A stretch of 64,000 nt of DNA from Methyloradius palustris (GTDB lineage Bacteria; Pseudomonadota; Gammaproteobacteria; Burkholderiales; Methylophilaceae), in assembly GCF_019703875.1 (NCBI RefSeq), contig NZ_AP024110.1, forward strand, positions 372,001-436,000. The letters are read 5' to 3'. Position 1 is the first letter of the stretch. The number at the start of each line of letters is the position of its first letter. The notes below the pieces were generated by a model that saw only the letters and a program-made list of their open reading frames with translations, made no database searches and was not told the DNA's origin. Position numbers and translations under genes: made by a program. Positions 34,379-43,312 of this stretch are shown piece by piece.

Positions 34379-36184
34379 ATGAAGAAAGAGATTTTGATGC
34401 ACTTGTTCCACCTTTCACGAACCCGTTATGCCTTTGCCATGTTGATATTTGGCATGTGCTTGCAAAGTGGTTACGCAGTATCCAGCACAAACTCGCCACC
34501 AGACTTTGGCAGCAATGTGGTTATTCTTGATCCATCCATGTCGGCTTCTGCCGTGCAAAGCAAGGTGGACAGCATATTCAGCCAGCAACAGAGTAATCAA
34601 TTTGGCAGCAACCGTTACGCCATTCTGTTTAAGCCAGGCACTTACAATAACAGCGTCAATGTAGGGTTTTATACTCAACTCTTGGGGCTCGGCCAGACGC
34701 CAGACGCGGTAACCATCAATGGTGGTGTGCAGGTAGATGCAGCATGGTTTGATAGAGATGCCACGCAGAATTTCTGGCGCGGAGCAGAGAATCTGGCAGT
34801 GATTCCTTCTAGCGGCACCATGAAGTGGGCAGTGGCCCAAGCGTCGCCATTACGTCGCGTGCACGTCCGCGGCAGTATGGTACTGGATGATAACGGCTGG
34901 TCTAGCGGTGGCTTTATATCAGATAGCCTGATCGATAATGAAATTAACTCTGGTATGCAGCAACAGTGGTTGTCGCGTAATTCTCGCTGGGGTGGCTGGA
35001 AAGGCTCTAACTGGAATATTGTGTTTGTGGGTGATGATAACGCACCCTCTGGATTCAATTGGCCTAATCAATCTTATACAGTGATTGAACATACGCCAGT
35101 AGCGCGGGAGAAACCATTCCTCACTATTGATAAAAAAGGCAAATACAGTGTGTTTGTACCTAAGCTCACCAATGGTAGCCAAGGAATCACTTGGGGGAAT
35201 GGTGCAGCGGCAGGGCAATCAATCCCAATCAACAAGTTCTATATTGCCAAAGCGGGTTTAGATACGGCCACTACAATCAACCGAGCCTTGGCTAAGGGCA
35301 AGCACCTACTATTGACCCCAGGGGTCTATAAGCTGAATGATACGCTGCGAGTGACCACCGCCAATACCATCGTACTTGGATTGGGTATCGCCACCCTACA
35401 ACCTATCAGCGGACTATCAGCCATGGAAGTGGGCGATGTAGATGGGGTAAAACTGGCAGGTATTCTGTTTGATGCTGGTGTGATCAATTCTTCAGTCCTG
35501 CTCCAAGTTGGGCCGACTGGTAGTAGTGCCAGCCATTCTGAAAATCCCACATCATTGCACGATGTATTTTTCCGCGTGGGCGGAGCGGGAGTGGGTAATG
35601 CTACCGTCAGTCTGCGAATCAACAGTAACAACGTGATAGGTGATGACCTCTGGTTGTGGCGAGCGGACCATGGTGATGGCATAGGATGGAGCACTAACAC
35701 GACGACCAACGGGCTTGAAGTGAACGGCGATAACGTCACCATTTACGGGCTGGCCGTAGAGCATTATCACCAGTATCAGACCGTGTGGAATGGCAATGGC
35801 GGCGCCGTGTATTTCTATCAGAGCGAAGCGCCCTATGACGTACCAGATCAAGCAAGCTGGATGAATGGCAGCGTGAATGGCTATGCCTCTTACAAGGTTG
35901 CAGATAAAGTTACCAGCCACCAAGCCTGGGGTGTGGGTGTTTACTGCTTTTTTGACACCAACCCCGAAGTGAAATTACATAGCGCGATTGAAGTGCCCAA
36001 TAGCAATGTCGAGTTGAATGGCATTGTATTTCATGATGTGACTACTGTTTCGCTGGGAGGCACAGGGGAAATAACCCATGTGATTGGCGGATTGGGTGAG
36101 GCCGCCAACCCAACTTATCAAGTCATACGTGTCGGAGGATTCATAAATGACGCCACTAGCGGAATCATATCCTCGCCCAAATAA
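34379..36184 (+). CDS. Secreted parallel beta-helix protein (adenylyl-cyclase-annotated family)
   Basis: 601 residues. A signal peptide follows a short N-terminus (an internal ATG at 34400 is an alternative start). PPDFGSNVVILDPSM...QSNQFGSNRYAILFKPGTYNNSVNVGFYTQLLGLGQTPD is typical of a secreted pectate-lyase-fold family often mislabelled adenylyl cyclase. The later WGNGAAAGQSIPINKFYIAKAGLDTATTINRALAKGKHLLLTPGVYKLNDTLRV begins a second helix repeat block. It probably binds or cleaves polysaccharide outside the cell; no catalytic residues can be assigned. Confidence 0.7.
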   Translation: MKKEILMHLFHLSRTRYAFAMLIFGMCLQSGYAVSSTNSPPDFGSNVVILDPSMSASAVQSKVDSIFSQQQSNQFGSNRYAILFKPGTYNNSVNVGFYTQLLGLGQTPDAVTINGGVQVDAAWFDRDATQNFWRGAENLAVIPSSGTMKWAVAQASPLRRVHVRGSMVLDDNGWSSGGFISDSLIDNEINSGMQQQWLSRNSRWGGWKGSNWNIVFVGDDNAPSGFNWPNQSYTVIEHTPVAREKPFLTIDKKGKYSVFVPKLTNGSQGITWGNGAAAGQSIPINKFYIAKAGLDTATTINRALAKGKHLLLTPGVYKLNDTLRVTTANTIVLGLGIATLQPISGLSAMEVGDVDGVKLAGILFDAGVINSSVLLQVGPTGSSASHSENPTSLHDVFFRVGGAGVGNATVSLRINSNNVIGDDLWLWRADHGDGIGWSTNTTTNGLEVNGDNVTIYGLAVEHYHQYQTVWNGNGGAVYFYQSEAPYDVPDQASWMNGSVNGYASYKVADKVTSHQAWGVGVYCFFDTNPEVKLHSAIEVPNSNVELNGIVFHDVTTVSLGGTGEITHVIGGLGEAANPTYQVIRVGGFINDATSGIISSPK

Positions 36185-36209
36185 TTTGAATTCAGGGTTT
36201 AATCGATTG

Positions 36210-36233
36210 ATGGTTCAATTCTGCATGAACCAT
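36210..36233. terminator. Hairpin after the beta-helix gene
   Basis: ATGGTTCA-ATTCTGCA-TGAACCAT, 8-bp stem, 26 nt after the stop; no T-run, so weak as a terminator. Confidence 0.4.
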
Positions 36234-36348
36234 ATCCCTGCATATTTATAAAATCGGAATCATATAGGTGTTCGATTTCTTTTAACTGTCATTCAACGGT
36301 CATTTGCTAATGAAACGATAGCCACTATTCTTAGGAATCTTAGGGGTA

Positions 36349-37494
36349 GTGGTGGCAGCTTCATCTGAGCAAATTAATGTAGAAGATATCGCGGACATAG
36401 AAATACCAGTCGCTCAGTACGTTCGCATGTCGACTGAGCACCAACGCTATTCCACCGAAAACCAACAACTCGCTATCGCCGATTACGCTGCTATCCATGG
36501 CATGCGTATTGTTAAAACCTATGCCGACTCTGGTAAGAGTGGTCTTAATATCGGTGGGCGACTTGAGCTTCAGCAATTACTAGCAGATGTGCAAAAACCA
36601 GATGTTGAGTTTCGCGCCATCCTGGTTTATGACGTAAGTCGCTGGGGTCGATTCCCCGACCCAGATGAAGCTGCCATGTATGAGCAGACCTGTAAAAAGC
36701 GAGGCATCCAGGTCATCTATTGTGCTGAACAATTCAGTAATGACGGCTCATTGCAATCCACCATCATTAAAAACATCAAACGCAGTATGGCGGCTGAGTA
36801 TGCCCGTGAACTGTCAGTCAAAGTTTTCGCGGGCCAGAAAACACTCATCAAGAAGGGCTATCGCCAGGGTGGTACACCAGGCTATGGACTGCGACGACAG
36901 CTGATCGATGAACACCACAACATCAAAGGCATTCTGAAGCGTGGTGAGCATAAGAGTATTCAAACAGACCGCGTACTACTTATTCCAGGACCGCCTGATG
37001 AGATCGCTACAGTGAATCTCATTTATCAGCTTTTCTTGAAAGATGGGATGCTGGAAAGGGGGATAGCCAATGTGCTTAATGATAAGCGCATTGAATCAGA
37101 GACTGGTCGACCGTGGACGCGTGGCCTGGTCCATCAGATCCTCACCAATGAGAAGTACATCGGCAATAACGTTTTCAACCGCACTTCCTTCAAGCTCAAA
37201 ATCAAACATCAACGCAATGATCCGGCAGATTGGGTTCGCAAAGACGGCGCCTTCGAAGCCATCGTTTCCGTTGATCTGTTTATGCAGGCCCGGGCCATCA
37301 TTGAGAACCGGTCCAGGCATCTGGATGAAGACCAGATGCTGGAATTGCTAAAGCAGATACTGACCCGACGCGGCATATTGTCTGGCATTATTATCGACGA
37401 AGAAGATGGCGCACCTTCCAGTTCTGTTTATCGCAGCCGCTTTGGAAGGGGCTTATACGCTGATAGGACTCAATTCGCGCTGTATCCACTGTGA
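36349..37494 (+). CDS. Serine recombinase, frameshifted and 3'-truncated
   Basis: Large serine recombinase. The catalytic resolvase domain is intact (YVRMSTEHQRYSTENQQLAI has the nucleophile Ser; ILVYDVSRWGR follows), as is the recombinase domain (PGYGLRR...GLVHQILTNEKYIGNNVFN). At about 37447 the frame breaks: the expected continuation (AYTLIGLNS) is read in another frame from 37452 to about 37478. Coding then runs into the palindrome at 37485. Full-length relatives are longer by 150 or more residues, so this is probably a pseudogene. It starts with GTG after TAGGGG. Confidence 0.75.
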   Translation: MVAASSEQINVEDIADIEIPVAQYVRMSTEHQRYSTENQQLAIADYAAIHGMRIVKTYADSGKSGLNIGGRLELQQLLADVQKPDVEFRAILVYDVSRWGRFPDPDEAAMYEQTCKKRGIQVIYCAEQFSNDGSLQSTIIKNIKRSMAAEYARELSVKVFAGQKTLIKKGYRQGGTPGYGLRRQLIDEHHNIKGILKRGEHKSIQTDRVLLIPGPPDEIATVNLIYQLFLKDGMLERGIANVLNDKRIESETGRPWTRGLVHQILTNEKYIGNNVFNRTSFKLKIKHQRNDPADWVRKDGAFEAIVSVDLFMQARAIIENRSRHLDEDQMLELLKQILTRRGILSGIIIDEEDGAPSSSVYRSRFGRGLYADRTQFALYPL

Positions 37495-37531
37495 TAACTT
37501 ACGTCCTAAGGACGTAAGTTATCACAGTGGA
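37485..37531. repeat. Long perfect palindrome 1 upstream of abiE
   Basis: Two 23-bp arms around a single central A at 37508, with no mismatch. The core ACGTCCT-A-AGGACGT is shared with palindrome 2. It overlaps the premature recombinase stop codon. Likely AbiEi operator, alternatively an element end. Confidence 0.8.
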
Positions 37532-37537
37532 GTCACC

Positions 37538-37588
37538 ATGTCAAATAATATCGCGAAAGATTGTTGTTGTTATTTTGATATTGATTAA
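37538..37588 (+). CDS. Candidate 16-residue Cys-rich micro-ORF
   Basis: MSNNIAKDCCCYFDID, with GGAG 5 nt upstream of the ATG, lying exactly between the two palindromes. The triple Cys recalls cysteine-responsive leader peptides, but a chance frame is equally possible. Confidence 0.3.
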   Translation: MSNNIAKDCCCYFDID

Positions 37589-37596
37589 CGTATAAT
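37567..37596 (+). promoter_or_regulatory. Putative abiE promoter (-10 inside palindrome 2)
   Basis: TTGTTA, 18 nt, TATAAT. The -10 box lies within the left arm of palindrome 2 (37584-37605), so a protein bound there would block transcription of abiEi. Confidence 0.5.
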
Positions 37597-37628
37597 AAAC
37601 GTCCTCAGGACGTTTATTATACGTTAAT
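37584..37628. repeat. Long perfect palindrome 2 upstream of abiE
   Basis: Two 22-bp arms around a central C at 37606, ending 4 nt before the abiEi ATG. The core ACGTCCT-C-AGGACGT is common to palindrome 1, centres 98 bp apart. AbiEi antitoxins are known to autorepress by binding paired inverted repeats in their promoter. Confidence 0.8.
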
Positions 37629-37632
37629 CCCT

Positions 37633-38556
37633 ATGCAAATAAAACCATCTCTCTTAAAAGCGTTGGCCAATGAGCTCGCTAGACTACCTCAGCCAGTCAT
37701 CACGTCTTACCAGCTTGGGCGTCTTATTTTTGACGCCTATCTCACCAACTCCATTGGTGAAGAGAAACTAAGTCTTAAGAAGAATATTCCCGAAAAGACT
37801 CAATACAATAATGTTTTAAACAGCATGCTAGGTACAGGAGTGCTTTCGAAAGTTTCTGGCTTGCCAGGTAACTTTTTTAAGATATTAGGGAAGCCTGAAG
37901 TCGATGCAGATGAGGTCATTTGCTCAATAGATCCTTTTTGTTATATCTCTCATCTAAGTGCCATGGAGTACCATGGCATAACAGACCGTTTACCTAGAAT
38001 AGTCTTTGTTTCTACTCCCCCACCTTCGAATTGGAGGGGTTATGCTATGGAGCAGATGCATAAAGATTTAAAGGAAAATCTGAATATTTATATTGAACAG
38101 CGCTTTCCTCTGTTAACGCGCCCTCATCCGAAGAAAATTTCAGGAAAGCTTGTGGAGTATAAAAACAATTCCCATATGGGGGCATATAAGATAGTACATG
38201 GTCGCTCTTTGCGGGTATCCACTATTGGGAGGACTTTCTTGGATATGCTCAGAGAACCAGAGCTTTGCGGTGGAATTCAGCATGTGATAGATGTATATAA
38301 AGAACACTCAAAACAGTATCTCCGTTTAATTTTAGATGAGCTTGATTTACACGGGAAGGATATAGAAAAGGTACGTGCTGGATATATTCTGGAAGATCAG
38401 GTCGGTATAAGCAATCCACGAATCGATGCATGGCAGGGAAGTGTTCAAAGAGGAGGTTCCAGAAAATTGGACCCTAACAACGAATATAGCTCATTTTTTT
38501 CTGAACGCTGGGCTCTCTCATTAAATCTTCCATCAGTAATATCTAATGCAGATTAA
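37633..38556 (+). CDS. abiEi: AbiEi-family antitoxin/autorepressor
   Basis: 307 residues. An N-terminal winged-helix part (about 1-85) is followed by the AbiEi antitoxin domain: DPFCYISHLSAMEYHGITDRLP, STIGRTFLDMLREPELCGG. Type IV antitoxin counteracting AbiEii and repressing its own promoter. There is no evident ribosome binding site; palindrome 2 occupies that region. It overlaps abiEii by 11 nt. AT-rich relative to the core genome. Confidence 0.85.
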   Translation: MQIKPSLLKALANELARLPQPVITSYQLGRLIFDAYLTNSIGEEKLSLKKNIPEKTQYNNVLNSMLGTGVLSKVSGLPGNFFKILGKPEVDADEVICSIDPFCYISHLSAMEYHGITDRLPRIVFVSTPPPSNWRGYAMEQMHKDLKENLNIYIEQRFPLLTRPHPKKISGKLVEYKNNSHMGAYKIVHGRSLRVSTIGRTFLDMLREPELCGGIQHVIDVYKEHSKQYLRLILDELDLHGKDIEKVRAGYILEDQVGISNPRIDAWQGSVQRGGSRKLDPNNEYSSFFSERWALSLNLPSVISNAD

Positions 38557-39409
38557 TTGGGAGAAGTGGGTAAAAGATGGGGGAGATACTAAATGGCAGC
38601 CACTCCGGCAGGCCATTCATATCGTACTTATTTCAGTGGAAAAATGTGACAGCTTGAAAAACCAAATGATGCTAAAAGGGGGAATTTTAATGGCCCTTTG
38701 TTACGATAGCTCACGTTATACAAAAGACATAGATTTCTCACAAACCGTAAAATATGAAGCTGGAGATGAGGGAAAGCTCTTGGCCGAATTGGAATCCGCT
38801 ATACAGGATACCGTCCAAGACATGGATTATGGCTTAGATTGCCGAATCCAAAGCAGTGAGTTAAAACCCCGCAACCTTCTTAATCCAACATTTCCAGTTT
38901 TAAATTTGAAAATAGGTTATGCATATAATCATGATACAAGGCAGCATCGTCGATTATTAGAAGGACAAGTACCAACAGTTGTTGAAATAGATTTTAGTTT
39001 TAATGAAACAACAAAATCTGTTGAAGAGTTCCAAATCGCGGAAGGGAAAACCCTATTAAGGTATAGTCTCATTGATCTTGTTGCAGAAAAATTCCGCGCG
39101 TTATTACAACAAGAAGTTCGAAATAGATATCGAAGGCAAGATTTATACGACTTACATTTGTTAATTAACCAAATTCCAGAGCAATTAAATCCTTTGAGGT
39201 CGGAGATACTTTCCGCCTTACAAGAGTCTTGTAAATCTAAAGAATTGGAAATTTCGCAAAACTCAATGAATGGCGAAGTAATTCGTACAAGGACTCATGA
39301 AGCTTATGAGCTTTTGGCGGCAGAAGTCGAGGAGGGAACTTTAGTTGAGTTTGATTTGGCATATGAAAAAGTCATGAGTTTCTATAAGTCATTACCTTGG
39401 TATTCATAA
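38546..39409 (+). CDS. abiEii: AbiEii-family nucleotidyltransferase toxin
   Basis: 287 residues. The nucleotidyltransferase motif is MLKGGILMALCYDSSRYTKDIDFS: GG at 45-46 and D61-x-D63. The later VAEKFRALLQQEVRNRYRRQDLYDL is the conserved second half of AbiEii/AbiGii proteins. It arrests growth on phage infection in characterised systems, working on tRNA 3' ends in some relatives. Translation is coupled to abiEi by an 11-nt overlap. Confidence 0.87.
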   Translation: MQINWEKWVKDGGDTKWQPLRQAIHIVLISVEKCDSLKNQMMLKGGILMALCYDSSRYTKDIDFSQTVKYEAGDEGKLLAELESAIQDTVQDMDYGLDCRIQSSELKPRNLLNPTFPVLNLKIGYAYNHDTRQHRRLLEGQVPTVVEIDFSFNETTKSVEEFQIAEGKTLLRYSLIDLVAEKFRALLQQEVRNRYRRQDLYDLHLLINQIPEQLNPLRSEILSALQESCKSKELEISQNSMNGEVIRTRTHEAYELLAAEVEEGTLVEFDLAYEKVMSFYKSLPWYS

Positions 39410-39419
39410 TTGCCTATGA

Positions 39420-39453
39420 CTGAGAGCAGACGTAGCTATTCGTCTGCTCTCAG
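39420..39453. terminator. Hairpin between convergent abiEii and tnsC
   Basis: CTGAGAGCAGACG-N8-CGTCTGCTCTCAG, perfect 13-bp stem. It lies 10 nt past the abiEii stop and 15 nt past the tnsC stop, a good bidirectional terminator position though T-runs are short. Confidence 0.65.
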
Positions 39454-39467
39454 TTTCAATATACATC

Positions 39468-40655
39468 TTAGAATCCTAGTCCACTTTGCATACCTCCTAC
39501 CGGGTCACGTTTAGGATTACGTTTCCCAACCTGCTTCTGTACACCTTTACCGGAAGCTGCTTTGGTTGATTTGCTTTCGGTTTCGGATGATTCAGTAGAT
39601 TGGCCAGTCTGGATCTTGTGGTGATCTTTCAGGAGTTTCCGGAGGTCGGCTGTACTGATATCCTTAAGTTTAGTCTCACCATTGGTCGCTTCTTCCAGGA
39701 TGGTTTTAACATCCTTATTAGGTAGCGCATGTGGTTCAATATCCTCCCAGGAAAGCGTATTCTTACCGGACTCCAGCCCATACTGCACTGCGATATCGAG
39801 CCATTTCTTGAGTATTCCGATGCAGCCTGCAGACCGTAGATAGAACTTATCGAAATGCACCATGATGTCAGGCGTGACTTCGAATGGCATATGCAGGCGA
39901 AATGTATTGAGAGCGCTTCTAAAGGCTTTTTTATCATCAGCAATATAGTCATTGTAGCGAGACATATGAACGACACGGCTACGTCGAACAAGCTGAGCGC
40001 TCTGCTGCAATATTTGCAGCAAATCATATGTACCAATCAGGATGATGGTTGTATTGCAGTGCTGAGACAGGGATTTGATAGTCTCGAATTGTTGCCTGAG
40101 ATACCTGCTGTCGAGCAACAGCATATGGTTTGCTTCATCAATGATCATCACACTGGTCTGGCGCATCCTCATGGTTTTTTCAGAAGCGCGTTTGAGAGCA
40201 GCAGGAGTATTCATCGCATAATGTTGCGAAATAGGCTGTTCCATATAGATGTAATCCTGAAAGAGTTGCTTCTGCGCAATGCACGGTTCATTGAACTGCT
40301 GAAGCAATCGCGTATGAAAATCCTTCCAGTCGAACTTATGTTTTTCATCAGGGGGCACGGCATCAACTTTTATCACAGGCATGAATGACCTATCTGTGGC
40401 CATGCGGTCACTATAGTGCTCCAGGATATTGTTTTCTATCTTGCCAGCAAGGGTGGTTTTACCCACCCCAGTGGGGCCAGTGACAATAATGATGTCAGGA
40501 CCCGATGCCTGCTCTATCAGCGTCAGGATATCGTCCCTGGCTTTTGTGAGCCTAGGATGACCGATGGTTTTATCGAAGAAATACGCTTGCCTGGCTTCAA
40601 CTGTGTTCTGTAAAAGCTCTCTTGGGAAACCTTGATGTTCAGGGATGTTTTGCAT
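39468..40655 (-). CDS. tnsC: TnsC/TniB-like transposition AAA+ ATPase
   Basis: 395 residues. Walker A is GPTGVGKTT (about 60-68), Walker B is VMIIDEANH, with sensor-like ILIGTYDLLQIL. The C-terminal tail from about 350 is Ser/Thr/Lys-rich and disordered-looking. TnsC proteins form ATP filaments linking target selector and transposase. The gene starts 2 nt after the tnsAB stop, so the two form an operon. No TniQ/TnsD gene follows; abiEii is convergent instead. Confidence 0.88.
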   Translation of the reverse strand: MQNIPEHQGFPRELLQNTVEARQAYFFDKTIGHPRLTKARDDILTLIEQASGPDIIIVTGPTGVGKTTLAGKIENNILEHYSDRMATDRSFMPVIKVDAVPPDEKHKFDWKDFHTRLLQQFNEPCIAQKQLFQDYIYMEQPISQHYAMNTPAALKRASEKTMRMRQTSVMIIDEANHMLLLDSRYLRQQFETIKSLSQHCNTTIILIGTYDLLQILQQSAQLVRRSRVVHMSRYNDYIADDKKAFRSALNTFRLHMPFEVTPDIMVHFDKFYLRSAGCIGILKKWLDIAVQYGLESGKNTLSWEDIEPHALPNKDVKTILEEATNGETKLKDISTADLRKLLKDHHKIQTGQSTESSETESKSTKAASGKGVQKQVGKRNPKRDPVGGMQSGLGF

Positions 40656-40657
40656 GA

Positions 40658-43312
40658 TCAGAAATCCTCATACACTTGCAGATCAGCCGCATCAGCTTCG
40701 ACTTCGTTCTCAATGACTGTACCTTCACTGTCATCACCAACTAATATTGGCTCAGATGGATTCGCTCCAAGCTGTTCCTGATCTCGCCACATCTGTCGCT
40801 GTGCCTTGCCTTCTGCCTCAGCGTATTGGATGAAATGGGCGATGCGTTCTGCTGTAATAGATTGCTTCCGGCCCATCATTCTGTCTTTTGATCGCATCTG
40901 TTTGGTGATGAGGTCGATCTGTTTGACTGAACGTCTGCTGAAAATAGCGGCTAATGGTGATATGCACTCCATCCAACGACCATTGATATATAGATAAACT
41001 ACTGAAGCATCATCCGGGTCATAGCGCACGGGGACATCTTTCCCCTGCAACTGTGGATCACGGAATTCTGCACACCAATAAGTCAGGTAGTTGACTGTGA
41101 CGCCTTTGACAATGTCGATCTTCACTGTTTTCTTGCGTGTGGTCGGCATGCATAGCAGTTTGAATCCTTCGCTATAGCTGATGCGTTTGTGTTCACGGGC
41201 ACCGCTGTCCAGGAGTCCAATCGCAAACGCATCCGCTGGGCTGATGCCCAGTGTTTTGTGCGGATTGCTCTCATAAACGTCTTGGATCCATTTTGCAAAA
41301 AGATCAGTGAAGCTCTCTAGTGTCCAAACACTATGGACGCGCGGGTCATGGGTTGCTGTGCATAGGCGTGCAGTTCGGGTTGCCTGGGTATTGCCCGCTA
41401 AATTATGAATTAACTGGTCATTGGTCGTACCAAAGAACCGTTCCATCACTGAGCCATATCGGGCTTTGGACTTGGCACGTGATTTTTTCTGGATTTTTAA
41501 GTAAGCGACTAAAGTCTCGAAGTATTCCCCATCGAACTCGGATCCACCATCGACGACAATCACTCTGGGCACTCGGCCATGTTCACGTACACAATTCTTG
41601 ATCACCATCATGCAGCTGCGATAACTGGGCTCATCAAAGCTGATCCAGAAGGCAAGGACTTTTCTGGTATAGGCATCGAGCATGATGCTGAGCCATGGCC
41701 GTTCATAGGTGAGACCTGTTAGTCGATCTGTCAGCTGGATGTCGACCTGGGTGTGATCGATATGGGCAATATCGAATGGGCGTTCACCATGCCGTGGGAT
41801 CTCCATACTGAGTCGCCAGTAGAATTCTTCATGCACATAGGCTGCACGCTTACCCGATCTGGCAAGCACGACATCGTAAGGGCTTCTTTTCCTGATCTCG
41901 GCACTTAAAGCCTTGATGCTTGGGGGTAGAAAACCACTATCCTTACAACGATTTCTGAGTTCACCATAGACACCATTCAGTTTAGGTTTGGTCGCTACAA
42001 GATACTTCTCATCAATCACCGCTTGGATGAGTTCGAGCACTGTGTCATCAATCTTGCGGTTTCGGTTGCCACGTTTATGAATCTCAGGAAACAGACCAAT
42101 GAGTCCGTTACCATAAAGAAATTCTGCCTGGCGAAATTTCCGTCGATAATCTTTTAGAGATCGTTTCGATATGGGGCAGTTACTATCAGCACTATCTGCA
42201 TCAATATATTGGAAACGATGTAAGGCGACTTTCATTGTTTCAGGGCCAGCCTGGCAGATTTTCTCGTAAGTCCGATCCTGCATTTCCTGTTGCAGATCTG
42301 TCGGTAAGCCAGTGATCTTGCCCTCCCTGAAATAGTTGTCGAAATCAATCAGGCTCAGATCACTGCCATGACCATCATGGTTCCTGAGAAAGAGACTCTT
42401 TTTGCCAACATTCTCGATCTTCCAGGGTGAGCCATCCCAGACTAATTTTTGCCCTGGGGTAAGGTCGATGATGCTGGTCAAATTTACGCCATTGAATGCG
42501 GATACGCTCGTTGACTCCTTTTTGTAAAACTCAGCAGAGATATCATCACGGTACACCATGGCATATTCAGGTCCTGAAATCGGCCCTGAATACATCGGAA
42601 AATGCAGATCACCATCGACAATCAGTTTGTAGATCGCATCTGCATTCAACTGCTTATCGGCATGCAAAAGGTCAAGCAAAAGCATCCATGGTTTTTGCTT
42701 AAAAAGTGCTTGTGCAATATTTTGTTGCAACTCTGTTGGGCGAGGGCAATCTGCGTCCATGTAGTCTGATAGGAATATCAGATTGCGTAATAGCGTCCAA
42801 TCATTTTCTTCCGATGATCGCAATTTGTAACCAAGTCCAAGCGATGATGCGTAGGCTTCACCAGGTGGGCAGCGCCAGTTTCCCTGCTCATCCTTGGTAT
42901 ACCGTTCAGGATGGCTTTCGGCCAGTCTGATTAAATGCTCTTCAGATTTGCACTCTATCCAGCCGGTATAGCCATCAGCCAGAATGAAGTAATCAGGGGT
43001 GTGAAGTGAAGAGATCAGCCGGTTGTCGCTGACCCTGCGATACTCTAGTTTGATCCTAGGCGGCTGATCATAAAATTCGTGGGTTTCCAGATCATGATCC
43101 CACAGATAGACGGCAGCCAATTCACCGCTACTGCTTTCCGCCTGGATGATGACGCCCATTTTTTTGCTTGGGTGTCGAATGGCAGTGCTTCTGGGGCCAC
43201 TTGAAGTCCTCCGTGAAGGGTCCGACTGGCGGACATTGGCGATGACTAGCCTAGCTTCCTCCGATAAGTGTTCGTTTTCAAAATAAGCTTCTAATTCCGA
43301 TTGATTTAACAT
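40658..43312 (-). CDS. TnsA-TnsB fusion transposase
   Basis: 884 residues from the ATG at 43312 (AGGA upstream); an open extension to 43444 lacks family features. N-terminal TnsA-like nuclease: E64 (SSSGEL), D107 (HTPDYF), E120-C-K122 (WIECKSEE), matching the E-D-ExK order of TnsA. C-terminal DDE integrase: D519 (AHIDHTQVD), D588 (VVDGGSEF), E624 (RYGSVMERFFG), a D-D-35-E arrangement, then an Mu-type beta-barrel region. The fusion should cut both strands at each end, giving cut-and-paste transposition. Confidence 0.9.
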   Translation of the reverse strand: MLNQSELEAYFENEHLSEEARLVIANVRQSDPSRRTSSGPRSTAIRHPSKKMGVIIQAESSSGELAAVYLWDHDLETHEFYDQPPRIKLEYRRVSDNRLISSLHTPDYFILADGYTGWIECKSEEHLIRLAESHPERYTKDEQGNWRCPPGEAYASSLGLGYKLRSSEENDWTLLRNLIFLSDYMDADCPRPTELQQNIAQALFKQKPWMLLLDLLHADKQLNADAIYKLIVDGDLHFPMYSGPISGPEYAMVYRDDISAEFYKKESTSVSAFNGVNLTSIIDLTPGQKLVWDGSPWKIENVGKKSLFLRNHDGHGSDLSLIDFDNYFREGKITGLPTDLQQEMQDRTYEKICQAGPETMKVALHRFQYIDADSADSNCPISKRSLKDYRRKFRQAEFLYGNGLIGLFPEIHKRGNRNRKIDDTVLELIQAVIDEKYLVATKPKLNGVYGELRNRCKDSGFLPPSIKALSAEIRKRSPYDVVLARSGKRAAYVHEEFYWRLSMEIPRHGERPFDIAHIDHTQVDIQLTDRLTGLTYERPWLSIMLDAYTRKVLAFWISFDEPSYRSCMMVIKNCVREHGRVPRVIVVDGGSEFDGEYFETLVAYLKIQKKSRAKSKARYGSVMERFFGTTNDQLIHNLAGNTQATRTARLCTATHDPRVHSVWTLESFTDLFAKWIQDVYESNPHKTLGISPADAFAIGLLDSGAREHKRISYSEGFKLLCMPTTRKKTVKIDIVKGVTVNYLTYWCAEFRDPQLQGKDVPVRYDPDDASVVYLYINGRWMECISPLAAIFSRRSVKQIDLITKQMRSKDRMMGRKQSITAERIAHFIQYAEAEGKAQRQMWRDQEQLGANPSEPILVGDDSEGTVIENEVEADAADLQVYEDF

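Noticed and set aside
34415..35923. Long antisense frames within the beta-helix gene
   Set aside because: Shadow frames of a long coding gene with biased codon use; no domain or ribosome binding site.
36287..36320. TGTCATT... stretch as left end of a Tn402/Tn7-like element
   Set aside because: Begins with TGTCA and has a partial GTCATT repeat, but no matching inverted sequence was found near tnsAB or at the right border.
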